Below are positions 17,565 through 26,433 of a stretch of 64,000 nt of DNA, in pieces. The stretch is from VRUE01 sp963814915 (GTDB lineage: Bacteria; Actinomycetota; Thermoleophilia; Solirubrobacterales; 70-9). The notes below the pieces were generated by a model that was not told where the DNA came from, did not search any database, and was given only the letters and a program-made list of their open reading frames with translations. Positions within the stretch are counted from its first letter, which is position 1. Each line of letters starts with the position of its first letter. The position numbers were made by a program, and so were the translations under genes. The stretch covers positions 124,001-188,000 of the forward strand of contig CAWFEI010000005.1 in NCBI GenBank assembly GCA_963814915.1, written 5' to 3'.

Positions 17565-17573
17565 CGCGCCAGG

Positions 17574-18818
17574 ATGGCGAGCAACTTCCAGGCTCCGCGC
17601 GGGACCTTCGACGTCCTGCCCGCCGACGCCCACGCGCGCGGGCGGGTGGAAGCCGCTGCCGCGGCGGTCTTCGCCCGCGCCGGCTATGAGCCGATCGCAA
17701 CGCCGGCCTTCGAGGACACCGACCTCTTCGAGCGCGGTGTCGGACGCTCGACGGACATCGTCCGCAAGGAGATGTTCACCTTCGAGGACAAGGGCGGGCG
17801 CAGCATCACCCTGCGGCCGGAGGGGACGGCGCCGATCTGCCGCGCCTACCTCGAGCACGGCATGCAGAAGCTGGCCCAGCCGGTGAAGCTCTCCTACTCC
17901 GGCCCGTTCTTCAGGCACGAGCGCCCGCAGGCGGGGCGCTACCGCCAGTTCCACCAGATCGGCGCCGAGGCGATCGGCACCGACTCGCCGCTGGCCGATG
18001 CCGAGGCGATCATGCTGCTCGCCGACCTACTCGTCGAGCTCGGCGTGCCGGGGGTCGAGCTCCGACTCGGCAGCCTCGGCTCGCCGGCCGCGCGCAACGC
18101 CTACCTGGAGGATTTGCGGGCGTACCTGCGATCGCACGAATCCGACCTCTCCAAGGATGTGCGCGAGCGGATCGAGATCAATCCGCTGCGCGCCTTCGAC
18201 GCCGATGACGAGGGAACCCGCGGCGTGATGGCGAGCGCCCCGACGCTGGTCGATCGGCTCGAGGGCGAGGACGCCGCGCACTTCGAGGAGGTGCGCGCCC
18301 TGCTCGGCGCCGCCGGGATCGACTACGAGATCGACCCGACGCTGGTGCGGGGCCTCGACTACTACACACGCACGATCTTCTCCTTCGTGTGCGACGAGCT
18401 CGGCGCCCAGTCGGAGGTGGGCGGCGGCGGCCGCTACGACGGGCTGATCGAGCAGCTGGGCGGCCCGCCCACGCCGGCCGTCGGCTGGGCGGCCGGAATC
18501 GAGCGCATCCTGCTTGCCCTCGGCGAGGTCGAGGAGGCCCGCGGGCGCGACGCCTTCCTCGCCGTCGCCGACCCCGAGCAGCGCCGGCGGGCTCTCGCGC
18601 TGGTGAGCGAGCTGCGCCACGCCGGGCTCAGTGCCGAGGTCGACCTGGCTGGACGTGGGCTGAAGGGCCAGCTCAAGCACGCCGACAGGATCGGCGCCCG
18701 CCGCGTCCTCATCCTCGAAGCCGACGGCTCGGCACAGCTACGCGACATGAGCAGCGGCGAGCAGCGGCCGGTCGAGACGACCGAGCTGATCGACGCGATC
18801 GGCGGCGAGGGCTCGTGA
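17574..18818 (+). CDS. hisS: Histidyl-tRNA synthetase
   Basis: A 414-residue class II synthetase charging tRNA-His. The class II core begins APRGTFDVLP. Motif 2 is seen as GPFFRHERPQAGRYRQFHQIG, the histidine-specific HisA motif is GLDYYTRTIFSF, and motif 3 ends PAVGWAAGIERIL. The C-terminal anticodon-binding domain covers about 320-414. The next gene, aspS, starts at GTG 18815 inside the hisS stop (GTGA), so translation is coupled. The hisS-aspS pairing is widespread in bacteria. Confidence 0.95.
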   Translation: MASNFQAPRGTFDVLPADAHARGRVEAAAAAVFARAGYEPIATPAFEDTDLFERGVGRSTDIVRKEMFTFEDKGGRSITLRPEGTAPICRAYLEHGMQKLAQPVKLSYSGPFFRHERPQAGRYRQFHQIGAEAIGTDSPLADAEAIMLLADLLVELGVPGVELRLGSLGSPAARNAYLEDLRAYLRSHESDLSKDVRERIEINPLRAFDADDEGTRGVMASAPTLVDRLEGEDAAHFEEVRALLGAAGIDYEIDPTLVRGLDYYTRTIFSFVCDELGAQSEVGGGGRYDGLIEQLGGPPTPAVGWAAGIERILLALGEVEEARGRDAFLAVADPEQRRRALALVSELRHAGLSAEVDLAGRGLKGQLKHADRIGARRVLILEADGSAQLRDMSSGEQRPVETTELIDAIGGEGS

Positions 18819-20611
18819 GCGGCTCGCCGGCCCTGCGGCCGAACGAGTTCCGCGACGCCTGGTGCGGCGAGGTCCTCGCAGACCGTGTCGACTCGGTCGC
18901 CCGCGTTGCCGGCTGGGTGCACCGCCGCCGCGACCACGGCGGCCTGATCTTCATCGACCTGCGTGACCGCACCGGGATCGTCCAGCTCGTCTTCCACCCG
19001 GACTCGTCGGGCGAGGCCTTCGAGCTCGCCCACAGGCTGCGCGCCGAGGACGTGCTCAGCGCCGCGGGCACGGTGGTGCGCCGCTCGCCGGACACGGTCA
19101 ACCCGGACCTGCCCACCGGCGAGTTCGAGCTTGCGGTCGGCGAGGCCCGGCTGCTGGCCGATGCGGAGACGCCGCCCTTCCAGGTCGAGGGCTTCTCCGG
19201 CGAGGTCGGCGAGGACGCCCGCCTGCGCCATCGCTACCTCGACCTCCGCCGTGAGCCGATGCGCGAGGCGCTCGTCCTGCGCCACCGCGTGACCGCGGCG
19301 ATGCGCGAGTTCCTCGACCGCGAGGGCTTCCTCGACGTCGAGACGCCGGTACTGACCCGCTCGACCCCGGAGGGAGCGCGCGACTTCCTCGTTCCCAGCC
19401 GCGTTCAGCAGGGCTCGTTCTACGCGCTGCCGCAGTCGCCGCAGCTCTTCAAGCAGCTGCTGATGGTCGCCGGCTTCGAGCGCTACTACCAGATAGCCCG
19501 CTGCTTTCGCGACGAGGATCTGCGCGCCGATCGCCAGCCCGACTTCACCCAGCTCGACATCGAGATGTCCTTCGTCGACATCGACGATGTGATCGAGGTC
19601 AACGAACGCCTCCTCGCCCACGTCTTCGAGCGGGTCGGCGGGCCGGCGGTCGAGCTGCCGATCGCGCGGCTCGGTTACGACGAGGCGATGAGCCGCTTCG
19701 GAACCGACCGCCCGGACATGCGCTTCGGCCTCGAGCTGAGCGACCTCGGCGACGCCCTCGCCCAGACCGAGTTCAAGGTCTTCCGCGGCGCGATCGAGTC
19801 CGGCGGCGCGGTGCGCGGCCTCAACGCCGGCCGTCGCGAACTGCCGCGCTCGGAGCTCGACGGCCTGATCTCGCGCGCCCAGGAGCTTGGCGCCAAGGGT
19901 TTGGTGTGGGCGTTCCGCGAGGGCGACGGCTGGCGCTCGCCGACCGCCAAGTTCCTTTCCGAGGCCGAGCTGATGGAGCTCAACCGCAAGCTCGAGGCCG
20001 AGGAGGGCGACCTGCTGCTGCTGGTCGCCGACGAGCGCCGCGTCGCCGACGCGGTTCTCGGCCAACTGCGGGTCGACCTGGCCGAGCGCTTCGGGCTGAT
20101 CGACCCCGACGCTCACCGCTTGGTCTGGGTGGTCGATTGGCCGCTGTTGGAGTGGAGCCCAGGCGAGGAGCGGTGGGACCCGCTGCACCATCCCTTCACC
20201 GCCCCGGCGGGCGAGTTCGATCCCGACCGCCCCGGGGACGCGCGGGCGCTCGCCTACGACCTCGTCTGGAACGGCCAGGAGATGGGCGGCGGCTCGATTC
20301 GTATCCACAGCGCCGACGTCCAGGAGAAGGTCTTCGCCGCGCTGGGCATCGACGCCGAAGAAGCGCAGGCCCGATTCGGCTTTCTGCTCGAGGCTCTGCG
20401 CTACGGCGCCCCGCCGCACGGCGGCATCGCCTACGGGCTCGACCGAATCGTCCAGCGGCTCGCCGGCGCGGACTCGATCCGCGACGTGATCGCCTTCCCG
20501 AAGACGGCGTCCGGTGCCGACGCGCTGACCGGTGCCCCGGCTCCGGTCGGCGAGACGCAGCTGAAGGAGCTCGGGATCGCGCTGCACAAACGCGGTCTCG
20601 CCGGCCACTGA
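18815..20611 (+). CDS. aspS: Aspartyl-tRNA synthetase
   Basis: 598 residues, normal for bacterial AspRS. An N-terminal OB-fold anticodon-binding domain (VARVAGWVHRRRDHGGLIFIDL) is followed by the class II core: YALPQSPQLFKQLLMVAGFERYYQIARCFRDEDLR split over the tRNA/ATP region, LDIEMSFVD, the bacterial insertion GAD domain, and motif 3 GIAYGLDRIVQRL. The GTG at 18815 overlaps the hisS stop and gives the expected N-terminus. An upstream extension would lie wholly inside hisS. The product charges tRNA-Asp and, if non-discriminating, tRNA-Asn; this cannot be told from sequence alone here. Confidence 0.95.
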   Translation: MSGSPALRPNEFRDAWCGEVLADRVDSVARVAGWVHRRRDHGGLIFIDLRDRTGIVQLVFHPDSSGEAFELAHRLRAEDVLSAAGTVVRRSPDTVNPDLPTGEFELAVGEARLLADAETPPFQVEGFSGEVGEDARLRHRYLDLRREPMREALVLRHRVTAAMREFLDREGFLDVETPVLTRSTPEGARDFLVPSRVQQGSFYALPQSPQLFKQLLMVAGFERYYQIARCFRDEDLRADRQPDFTQLDIEMSFVDIDDVIEVNERLLAHVFERVGGPAVELPIARLGYDEAMSRFGTDRPDMRFGLELSDLGDALAQTEFKVFRGAIESGGAVRGLNAGRRELPRSELDGLISRAQELGAKGLVWAFREGDGWRSPTAKFLSEAELMELNRKLEAEEGDLLLLVADERRVADAVLGQLRVDLAERFGLIDPDAHRLVWVVDWPLLEWSPGEERWDPLHHPFTAPAGEFDPDRPGDARALAYDLVWNGQEMGGGSIRIHSADVQEKVFAALGIDAEEAQARFGFLLEALRYGAPPHGGIAYGLDRIVQRLAGADSIRDVIAFPKTASGADALTGAPAPVGETQLKELGIALHKRGLAGH

Positions 20612-20615
20612 GCCC

Positions 20616-20621
20616 TACGAT
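20616..20621 (+). promoter_or_regulatory. candidate -10 box for the 95-residue DUF2007-like gene
   Basis: TACGAT ends 6 nt before the ATG at 20628; there is no Shine-Dalgarno sequence in between. Confidence 0.45.
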
Positions 20622-20627
20622 CTCGAC

Positions 20628-20915
20628 ATGAGCCTGTTCGAAAGGGTCAAGCTCGCCCTTCGGGGTCGGCGCCCTGGCCCCGGGGTGACGCCGGTCTACG
20701 TGGACGATCCGGGCTATGACGGTTGGGAGGTGGTGCGGGACTTCGGCGACCTGCGAACGGCCCGGGCATGGCACCAGGCGCTGGAAGAGGCGGGAATCGA
20801 GGCCGTCCTCACGGCCGACTGGCAGGTCGATCGCTTCGGCCGCGGGGACATCGCCCTGAGGGTGCGCGGCGAGGACTGGAGCGAGGCCGAGCTCCTCCTC
20901 TCGAACCTCGATTGA
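20628..20915 (+). CDS. Small DUF2007-like protein (putative signal-transducing protein)
   Basis: 95 residues. A basic N-terminus (MSLFERVKLALRGRR) is followed by a compact alpha/beta domain with WEVVRDFGDLRTARAWHQALEEAGIEAVL split across strand and helix, and then a C-terminal segment ending EAELLLSNLD. The strand-helix-strand pattern with EEAGI resembles DUF2007, a small ferredoxin-like fold of unknown function. It is located between aspS and the 6S RNA candidate. Role not known. Confidence 0.7.
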   Translation: MSLFERVKLALRGRRPGPGVTPVYVDDPGYDGWEVVRDFGDLRTARAWHQALEEAGIEAVLTADWQVDRFGRGDIALRVRGEDWSEAELLLSNLD

Positions 20916-20935
20916 GGCCGTGGTACGGTTGAGTT

Positions 20936-21100
20936 GAGGCTCGAGCCCGTGCGAGAGCCGTCCCACCGTTTGACCCAACACAAACGGCGCGGGAGCTGAT
21001 CTCTCTTGGTCCTGTGGGATCCGGAGGAGGCGCCCACCCTTTTCTTCAAGGGATCAAAGCCAGGGGCGGTAACGGCGGCGCTGGAGCCTCTTTTTTTTTT
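20936..21100 (+). ncRNA. ssrS: 6S RNA candidate with terminal T10 tract
   Basis: The 200-nt gap between two genes holds one long folded RNA. The closing stem GAGGCTC (20936-20942) pairs with GAGCCTC (21084-21090), which runs directly into ten T residues. Inside are a hairpin CCGTTTG/CAAACGG and a GTGGG/CCCAC helix. From memory, the right arm (GGTCC..., AAGGG, AGCC, GGCGG before the closing stem) and the left arm (GAGCCG ... GGCGC) follow the order of conserved blocks in E. coli 6S RNA. 6S binds sigma70-RNA polymerase and tunes transcription in stationary phase. A T-box leader was considered and fits less well. TACGGT at 20924 could be its -10 box. Confidence 0.65.
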
Positions 21101-21117
21101 GGACTTCCAGGAGTTCG

Positions 21118-22566
21118 ATGAGTAGAGAACTTTTTGAAAACTACCTGCGGGACGACAGTCATCTAGGCCCTCCGTTGCCGAATGCTTTCAGCGGGGCGGC
21201 CGGTGGGGACGCCTGCGGGGACCTTGCACGGATTTCGCTCGTCCTCGACTCTGGCCGCATCGCGTCGGTGAGCTTCGATGCCGAGGGCTGCGGTGCGACG
21301 CGTGCGGCCACCGCCGCCGCCGCGGAGATGGTCGATGGGGAATCTGTCATCGACGCCGCGCGGATCGGGACCGACGAGCTCGACGCGGCGGTCGGTGGCC
21401 TGACGCCCGCCAAGCGGCACGCCGCGCAGCTCGCCGCCGACGCCCTGCACAGGGCGCTCGCGAGCGCCGCCGCCTCGTCCGAGGCCCTGGCCGAGCCGCG
21501 CGACGGTCGCGTCCTCGTAGCGATGTCCGGCGGGGTCGACAGCGCCGTCGCCGCGCTGCTCGAACGCGAGCGTGGGGCTGACGTGCTCGCCGTCACGCTG
21601 AAGCTCTGGGCCGACCCCGAGACCGACGGGGCCAAGGCCTGCTGCTCGCCGGAGGCCGTCCTCGGCGCCCGCGCGGTCGCGCACTCGCTCGGCATCCCGC
21701 ACCTCACGCTCGACCTCGAGCAGGAGTTCAGGCGCCGCGTCGTCGGCACGTTCCTCGACGGCTACGGGGTCGGCGCGACGCCCAACCCCTGCATCGTCTG
21801 CAACGGCGAGGTGCGGATCGCGGCGATGGTCGATCTCGCCGAACGGCTCGGCGCCGACTACCTCGTCACCGGCCACTACGCGCGCATCGTCGAGGACTCC
21901 GCCGGGCCCCTGCTCGCCGCCGCGGCGGACGGCAACAAGGATCAGAGCTACATGCTCGCCGCCCTGCCGCCGCCGATGCTCGGTCGCCTGCGCTTCCCGC
22001 TGACCGAGTTGAGCAAGCCGCAGGTGCGCGAGATCGCCGCCCGCCACCGGCTCGCCGTCGCGAAGAAGCCCGAGAGCCAGGACCTCTGCTTTCTCGCCGG
22101 CCAGGGAAAGGAGCGCTTCCTGCGCCGCCACGCCGGGCTGGGCGAGCGCGACGGCGCCGTGCTCGACCGTTCCGGCCGCACGCTCGGCCGCCACCGCGGC
22201 CACCACAACTTCACCGTCGGCCAGCGCCGCGGGATCGGCGTCGCCGCTCCCGAGCCCCTCTACGTGCTCGCCACCGACGCCGGTGCCAACACGGTCACGG
22301 TCGGGCCGCGCTCCGAGCTGGCCACCCGGCGGGTCAGGATCCGCGACGCGGTCCTGCACCGCGAAGCCGAGCGGGTCGACGCGGTCCGGCTGCGCTACCG
22401 GTCGACGCCGATCCCGGCCTCGCTCTCGGCCGCCCCCAGCGGGCGCCACGCCGAGCTGGAGATCGAGCTGGACGAGTCGTTCGACGCCGCCTCGCCCGGC
22501 CAGGCGGCGGTCCTGCTCTGCGGCGAGGCGATCGTCGGCCACGGCACCATCGCCGCCTCGCACTGA
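21118..22566 (+). CDS. mnmA: NifU/IscU-like domain fused to tRNA 2-thiouridylase MnmA
   Basis: 482 residues. Residues 1-115 resemble the IscU/NifU scaffold: GGDACGD (Cys33), AEGCGATRAA (Cys58) and LTPAKRHAAQLAADAL, where Ala102 sits at the position of the third IscU cluster Cys. From about 128 onward is MnmA: PP-loop MSGGVDSAVAALL, TPNPCIVCNGE and SQDLCFL with the two catalytic Cys, then the C-terminal beta-barrel. MnmA puts sulfur on U34 of tRNA-Lys/Glu/Gln. The fused scaffold may deliver sulfur or a cluster. AGGAG precedes the ATG, 17 nt after the 6S T-run. Confidence 0.9.
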   Translation: MSRELFENYLRDDSHLGPPLPNAFSGAAGGDACGDLARISLVLDSGRIASVSFDAEGCGATRAATAAAAEMVDGESVIDAARIGTDELDAAVGGLTPAKRHAAQLAADALHRALASAAASSEALAEPRDGRVLVAMSGGVDSAVAALLERERGADVLAVTLKLWADPETDGAKACCSPEAVLGARAVAHSLGIPHLTLDLEQEFRRRVVGTFLDGYGVGATPNPCIVCNGEVRIAAMVDLAERLGADYLVTGHYARIVEDSAGPLLAAAADGNKDQSYMLAALPPPMLGRLRFPLTELSKPQVREIAARHRLAVAKKPESQDLCFLAGQGKERFLRRHAGLGERDGAVLDRSGRTLGRHRGHHNFTVGQRRGIGVAAPEPLYVLATDAGANTVTVGPRSELATRRVRIRDAVLHREAERVDAVRLRYRSTPIPASLSAAPSGRHAELEIELDESFDAASPGQAAVLLCGEAIVGHGTIAASH

Positions 22567-22583
22567 GCCCGCCCGGTGTCGCT

Positions 22584-22589
22584 TAGGCT
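22584..22589 (+). promoter_or_regulatory. candidate -10 box for alaS
   Basis: TAGGCT ends 9 nt before the ATG at 22599; no Shine-Dalgarno sequence follows. Confidence 0.4.
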
Positions 22590-22598
22590 TCGTTGCCG

Positions 22599-25217
22599 AT
22601 GAATGCCGAGGAAATACGCAAGACCTACCTCTCCTTCTTCGAGGAGCGGGGGCACCGGATCGTGCCTTCGGCTTCGCTGGTGCCCTCGGTCCACGATCCG
22701 TCGGTGCTGCTCACCACGGCCGGGATGCAGCCATTCAAGCCGTACTTCCTCGGTCGGGAGGAGCCCCCGGCACCGCGCCTCGCCGATGTGCAGAAATGCT
22801 TCCGCACCACGGACATCGAGGAGGTCGGCAACACCGCGCGGCATCTGACTTTCTTCGAGATGCTCGGCAACTGGAGCTTCGGCGACTACTTCAAGGCCGA
22901 GTCGATTTCCTGGGGCTGGGAATTGGCGACACAGGGCTTCGGCATGGACCCCGAGCGGATCTGGGCCACGGTCTTCGGCGGCGACGAGGAGCTCGGCCTC
23001 GGGCCCGACGAGGAGGCGATCGAGATCTGGAAGGGCGTCGGCATGCCCGAGGAGCGAATTGTTCGACTCGGCCGCGAGGACAACTTCTGGCAGGCCGGGC
23101 CGAGCGGTCCGTGCGGTCCCTGCTCGGAGCTCTACCTCGATCGGGGCGAGGCCTTCGGCGGTCCCGGCGAGCGCCCCGGGGGGGACACCGACCGCTTTCT
23201 CGAGTTCTGGAACCACGTCTTCATGACCTATGACCTCTCGCCGGAAGGACTGCTGACCGAGCTCCCGATGCGCAACATCGACACCGGCATGGGCCTCGAC
23301 CGGATGGCGGCGATCCTCCAAGACGTGCCGTCGGTCTTCGAGACCGACCTGATCCGGCCTCTGGTCGAGCTCGCCGAGGAGCTCTCCGGCCGCTCTTACG
23401 AAGACGGAGGCGCGGTGACGCGGGCGATGCGGATCGTCGCCGACCACTCGCGCGGCGCGGCCTTCCTGATCGCCGACGGCGTCGTCCCGTCCAACGAGGA
23501 TCGCGGCTACATCCTGCGCCGGATCATGCGGCGAGCGATCCAGCGGGGACGCACGCTCGGCCTCGAGGCGCCCTGGCTGGGTCGCTTCGCGGAGCGCACG
23601 ATCGAGATCATGGGCGGCGCCTACCCGGAGCTGGCCGCGGAGCGCGAGACGATCGCGCGCTGGGTCGGCGACGAGGAGGAGAGCTTCGGCCGCACCCTGG
23701 AGCGCGGGACCGAGATGTTGGAGCGGCTGATCGTCGAAGCAAAAGAGGCCGGAACCTCGTGGATCGACGCCGCCGACGCCTTCAAGCTCCACGACACATA
23801 CGGGTTCCCGTACGACCTGACCAAGGAGCTGCTCGGCGAGCAGGGGCTCTCGGTCGACGATGGCGGCTTCGAGGAGCTGATGGAGGAGCAGCGCCAGCGC
23901 GCCCGCGTCGGCTCAGCCACCGCGCACGGCTCCGAGGACAGCCACGAAAAGGTGATCGCCTTTGCCGCCCAGGCGCCGCCAAGCCGCTTCGTCGGCTACG
24001 AGACGCTGCGCGCGACGACCGGCCTCGCAGCGGTCGAGTCCGACGATGGCCGCGCCCTGGTCAAGCTCGAGGAGAGCCCGTTCTACGCGGAGGGCGGGGG
24101 GCAGGTTGCCGACTCCGGCCTGTTGCGCTGGGAGGGCGGCGAGGCGCGGGTGCTCGATGTCTACCGGGTCGGCGAGGACCAGGCGCTGGAGGTCGAGGGC
24201 GCCGCTGTCGAAGCGGGGACCGCGGTGGAGGCGCTGGTCGACCACGAGACGCGCCACGCGACGATGCGCAACCACACCGCGACCCACCTCCTGCACGCGG
24301 CCCTGCGCGAGCGCCTCGGCGATCACGTGCGCCAGGCGGGCTCGGCCGTGCGCCCAGACAAGCTGCGCTTCGACTTCACCCACGGCCAGGGGCTTGCCGC
24401 CGGTGATATCGCGGCGATCGAGGACCGTGTCAACGACTGGATCAAGGCGAGCCGGCCGGTGCGCTGGCTGGAGATGGAGCGGGCCGAGGCGGAAGCACTC
24501 GGCGCGATGGCGCTCTTCGGGGAGAAATACGGCGAGTGGGTCCGTGTGGTCGAGGTCGACGGCGTCTCGCGCGAGCTGTGCGGCGGGACGCATGTGGCCA
24601 ACACGGCCGAGGTCGGCATCTTCAAGATCTCCTCGGAGGGGTCCAGCGCCGCCAACGTGCGCCGCATCGAGGCGCTGACGGGACCCGCGGCGATCGATTG
24701 GTTCCGCGCGAGCGAGCGACGCTTGCAGGAGGTCGGCGAGCTGCTCGGCTCCCCGCAGGACCCGCTTGCCGGCGCCCGTCGCGCCGCCGAGCGGTTGCGC
24801 GAGGCCGGTGAGGGCGCCAAGCAGGCCGCCAAGCAGTTGCTCGGCGACGAGGCCGAGCGACTCGTCGCGGCGGCCGAGCAGGTCGACGGGATCGGGGTGG
24901 TCGCCTCGCGGGCCCCGATCGCCGACCAAAAACAACTGCTCGAGCTGGCCAACCGGGTGCAGTCGAAGCTCGGCGGGGACTCGGCGATCGCCCTCGGTGG
25001 CGCCGAGGGCGACAAGGTCGGGCTCGTCGTCTTGGTCTCCAAGGGCGCCGTCGCCGGCGGCGTCTCCGCGGCAAGCGTCGTGCGCGAGGCGGCCGCGGTG
25101 GTCGGCGGCGGCGGCGGCGGCCGCGACGAGATGGCCCAGGCAGGGGGGAAGGACGCTTCGAAGCTCGAGCAGGCGCTGGCAACGGCGCGGCAGGCGATCG
25201 AAGCGGGGGTCGGATAG
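22599..25217 (+). CDS. alaS: Alanyl-tRNA synthetase
   Basis: A 872-residue class II synthetase. It has the N-terminal catalytic core (MNAEEIRKTYLSFFEERGH; motif 2 region VGNTARHLTFFEMLGNWSFGDYFK shortened here), an editing domain with HTATHLLHAAL and the CGGTH zinc motif (LCGGTHVANTAEVG), and a C-Ala domain ending in a Gly-rich loop GGGGGGRDEMAQAGG. The product charges tRNA-Ala and hydrolyses mischarged Ser/Gly-tRNA-Ala. It starts the alaS-ruvX-mltG-aroE series: ruvX begins directly after its stop. An alternative TTG two codons upstream is less likely. Confidence 0.95.
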   Translation: MNAEEIRKTYLSFFEERGHRIVPSASLVPSVHDPSVLLTTAGMQPFKPYFLGREEPPAPRLADVQKCFRTTDIEEVGNTARHLTFFEMLGNWSFGDYFKAESISWGWELATQGFGMDPERIWATVFGGDEELGLGPDEEAIEIWKGVGMPEERIVRLGREDNFWQAGPSGPCGPCSELYLDRGEAFGGPGERPGGDTDRFLEFWNHVFMTYDLSPEGLLTELPMRNIDTGMGLDRMAAILQDVPSVFETDLIRPLVELAEELSGRSYEDGGAVTRAMRIVADHSRGAAFLIADGVVPSNEDRGYILRRIMRRAIQRGRTLGLEAPWLGRFAERTIEIMGGAYPELAAERETIARWVGDEEESFGRTLERGTEMLERLIVEAKEAGTSWIDAADAFKLHDTYGFPYDLTKELLGEQGLSVDDGGFEELMEEQRQRARVGSATAHGSEDSHEKVIAFAAQAPPSRFVGYETLRATTGLAAVESDDGRALVKLEESPFYAEGGGQVADSGLLRWEGGEARVLDVYRVGEDQALEVEGAAVEAGTAVEALVDHETRHATMRNHTATHLLHAALRERLGDHVRQAGSAVRPDKLRFDFTHGQGLAAGDIAAIEDRVNDWIKASRPVRWLEMERAEAEALGAMALFGEKYGEWVRVVEVDGVSRELCGGTHVANTAEVGIFKISSEGSSAANVRRIEALTGPAAIDWFRASERRLQEVGELLGSPQDPLAGARRAAERLREAGEGAKQAAKQLLGDEAERLVAAAEQVDGIGVVASRAPIADQKQLLELANRVQSKLGGDSAIALGGAEGDKVGLVVLVSKGAVAGGVSAASVVREAAAVVGGGGGGRDEMAQAGGKDASKLEQALATARQAIEAGVG

Positions 25218-25625
25218 GTGCGCGTGCTCGCCCTCGACTACGGAACGGTGCGGACTGGTTGTGCGATCTCGGACCCGAGCGGCACGCTGGCGACCCCGTT
25301 GCCGGTGATCGAGCCGTCGCAGGCGCGCTCGGTGGTCGACCTCGTCGCCAAGCACGAGGTCGAGCGGGTCGTCGTCGGCCTTCCCCTGCACCTGAGCGGC
25401 GAGGAAGGTTCCCAGGCTGCCCTGACACGGAGCTTCTGCACCGAGCTGGAAGCGCTGCTCGACGTGCCGGTCGAGACCTACGACGAGCGCCTGACGACGC
25501 GGATGGCCGATGCGAGCAAGCGCGAAGGCGCCGCGGCCGCCCCCGACTCGCTTGCCGCCGCGCACCTGCTGCAGGCCTACCTGGCCGGTCGGGCGGCGAT
25601 CGAAGGCCCAGACGGCGATGAGTGA
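25218..25625 (+). CDS. ruvX: Putative pre-16S rRNA nuclease / RuvX (YqgF)
   Basis: A 135-residue RNase H-fold protein of the YqgF family: RVLALDYGTVRTGCA (first Asp), ERVVVGLPLHLSGEEG, YDERLTTRMAD (Glu) and a C-terminal Asp in DSLAAAHLLQAYL. YqgF matures the 5' end of 16S rRNA and has been proposed as a Holliday resolvase. The GTG start abuts the alaS stop, and the 3' end overlaps mltG by 8 nt. The alaS-ruvX-mltG order is conserved in actinobacteria. Confidence 0.92.
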   Translation: MRVLALDYGTVRTGCAISDPSGTLATPLPVIEPSQARSVVDLVAKHEVERVVVGLPLHLSGEEGSQAALTRSFCTELEALLDVPVETYDERLTTRMADASKREGAAAAPDSLAAAHLLQAYLAGRAAIEGPDGDE

Positions 25626-26433
25626 GGTCCACCGGCGGCGCCGCATGGTCGCCGTCGTGCTCGGGGTTCTCGCCCTCGTCGGCGCTGCCGTGGTCGCCGC
25701 GCTCGCCTACCGCCACTTCCACAACCCGGCTCCGCCGCCGCCTCCGCCGCCGAAGACGGTCATGGTGACGATCCCCGAGGGCTACACGCGCGAGCAGACG
25801 GCCGAGATCGCCAGGGAAGCCGGCCTGCGGGGCGATTACATGAAGGCCAGCGCGGGCCACGAAGGATTTCTCTTCCCTGACACCTTTGAACTCGAGCGGC
25901 ACGCTCCCGCGGCCGACCTGGTGCGGCTGCAGCTGCAGGACTTCAAGCGCCGTATCGGCGGCGTCGACATGCGCTACGCCCGCTCGAAGAACCTGACCAC
26001 TCGCGACGTGGTGACGATCGCCTCGATGGTCGAGCGCGAGGCGCAGTTGGAGAAGGAGCGGCCGCTGATCGCCGACGTGATCTACAACCGCCTACATGAA
26101 GGGATCCCGCTCGGCATCGACGCGACGATCCGCTTCGCCACGGGCAACTACGACCAGCCGCTGACCGAATCCGAACTCGCGGTCGACTCGCCCTACAACA
26201 CCCGGACCAACGCCGGCCTGCCGCCCGGCCCGATCGGTAACCCCGGCCTCGCCTCGATCGAAGCCGCCGCACACCCCGCCAAGACCGACTACCTCTACTA
26301 CGTCGTCAAGCCGGGCGCTTGCGGCGAGCACTCCTTCTCGTCGAGCGCGGCAGAGTTCGAAGCCGATGTCGCCCGCTACAACGAAGCGCGCGAAGCAGCC
26401 GGCGGCAAGTCCCCCGACAGCTGCGAAGAATGA
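25618..26433 (+). CDS. mltG: Endolytic murein transglycosylase MltG (YceG-like)
   Basis: 271 residues, shorter than the E. coli protein (about 340). It has a cytoplasmic basic N-terminus, one transmembrane helix (MVAVVLGVLALVGAAVVAAL), a proline-rich spacer and a compact LysM-like part (MVTIPEGYTREQTAEIA). The catalytic domain contains the predicted catalytic Glu in IASMVEREA, followed by VIYNRL, IDATIRFA, SPYNTRTNAGLPPGPI and TDYLYYVV. It cuts nascent glycan strands outside the membrane. The ATG at 25618 lies inside ruvX; the stop overlaps the aroE start (ATGA). Confidence 0.9.
   Translation: MSEVHRRRRMVAVVLGVLALVGAAVVAALAYRHFHNPAPPPPPPPKTVMVTIPEGYTREQTAEIAREAGLRGDYMKASAGHEGFLFPDTFELERHAPAADLVRLQLQDFKRRIGGVDMRYARSKNLTTRDVVTIASMVEREAQLEKERPLIADVIYNRLHEGIPLGIDATIRFATGNYDQPLTESELAVDSPYNTRTNAGLPPGPIGNPGLASIEAAAHPAKTDYLYYVVKPGACGEHSFSSSAAEFEADVARYNEAREAAGGKSPDSCEE

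Noticed and set aside
18434..20608. Very long open frame antisense to hisS/aspS (and similar long antisense frames at 7777-9840, 23913-25646 and 50270-52414)
   Set aside because: They lie opposite well-supported conserved genes. High GC suppresses stop codons, and the products are Arg/Ala/Leu-rich without motifs.
20936..21100. T-box riboswitch for the structured RNA
   Set aside because: GGCGGTAACGG only loosely resembles the T-box sequence, the downstream gene is not a synthetase, and the long closing stem with T10 fits 6S better.
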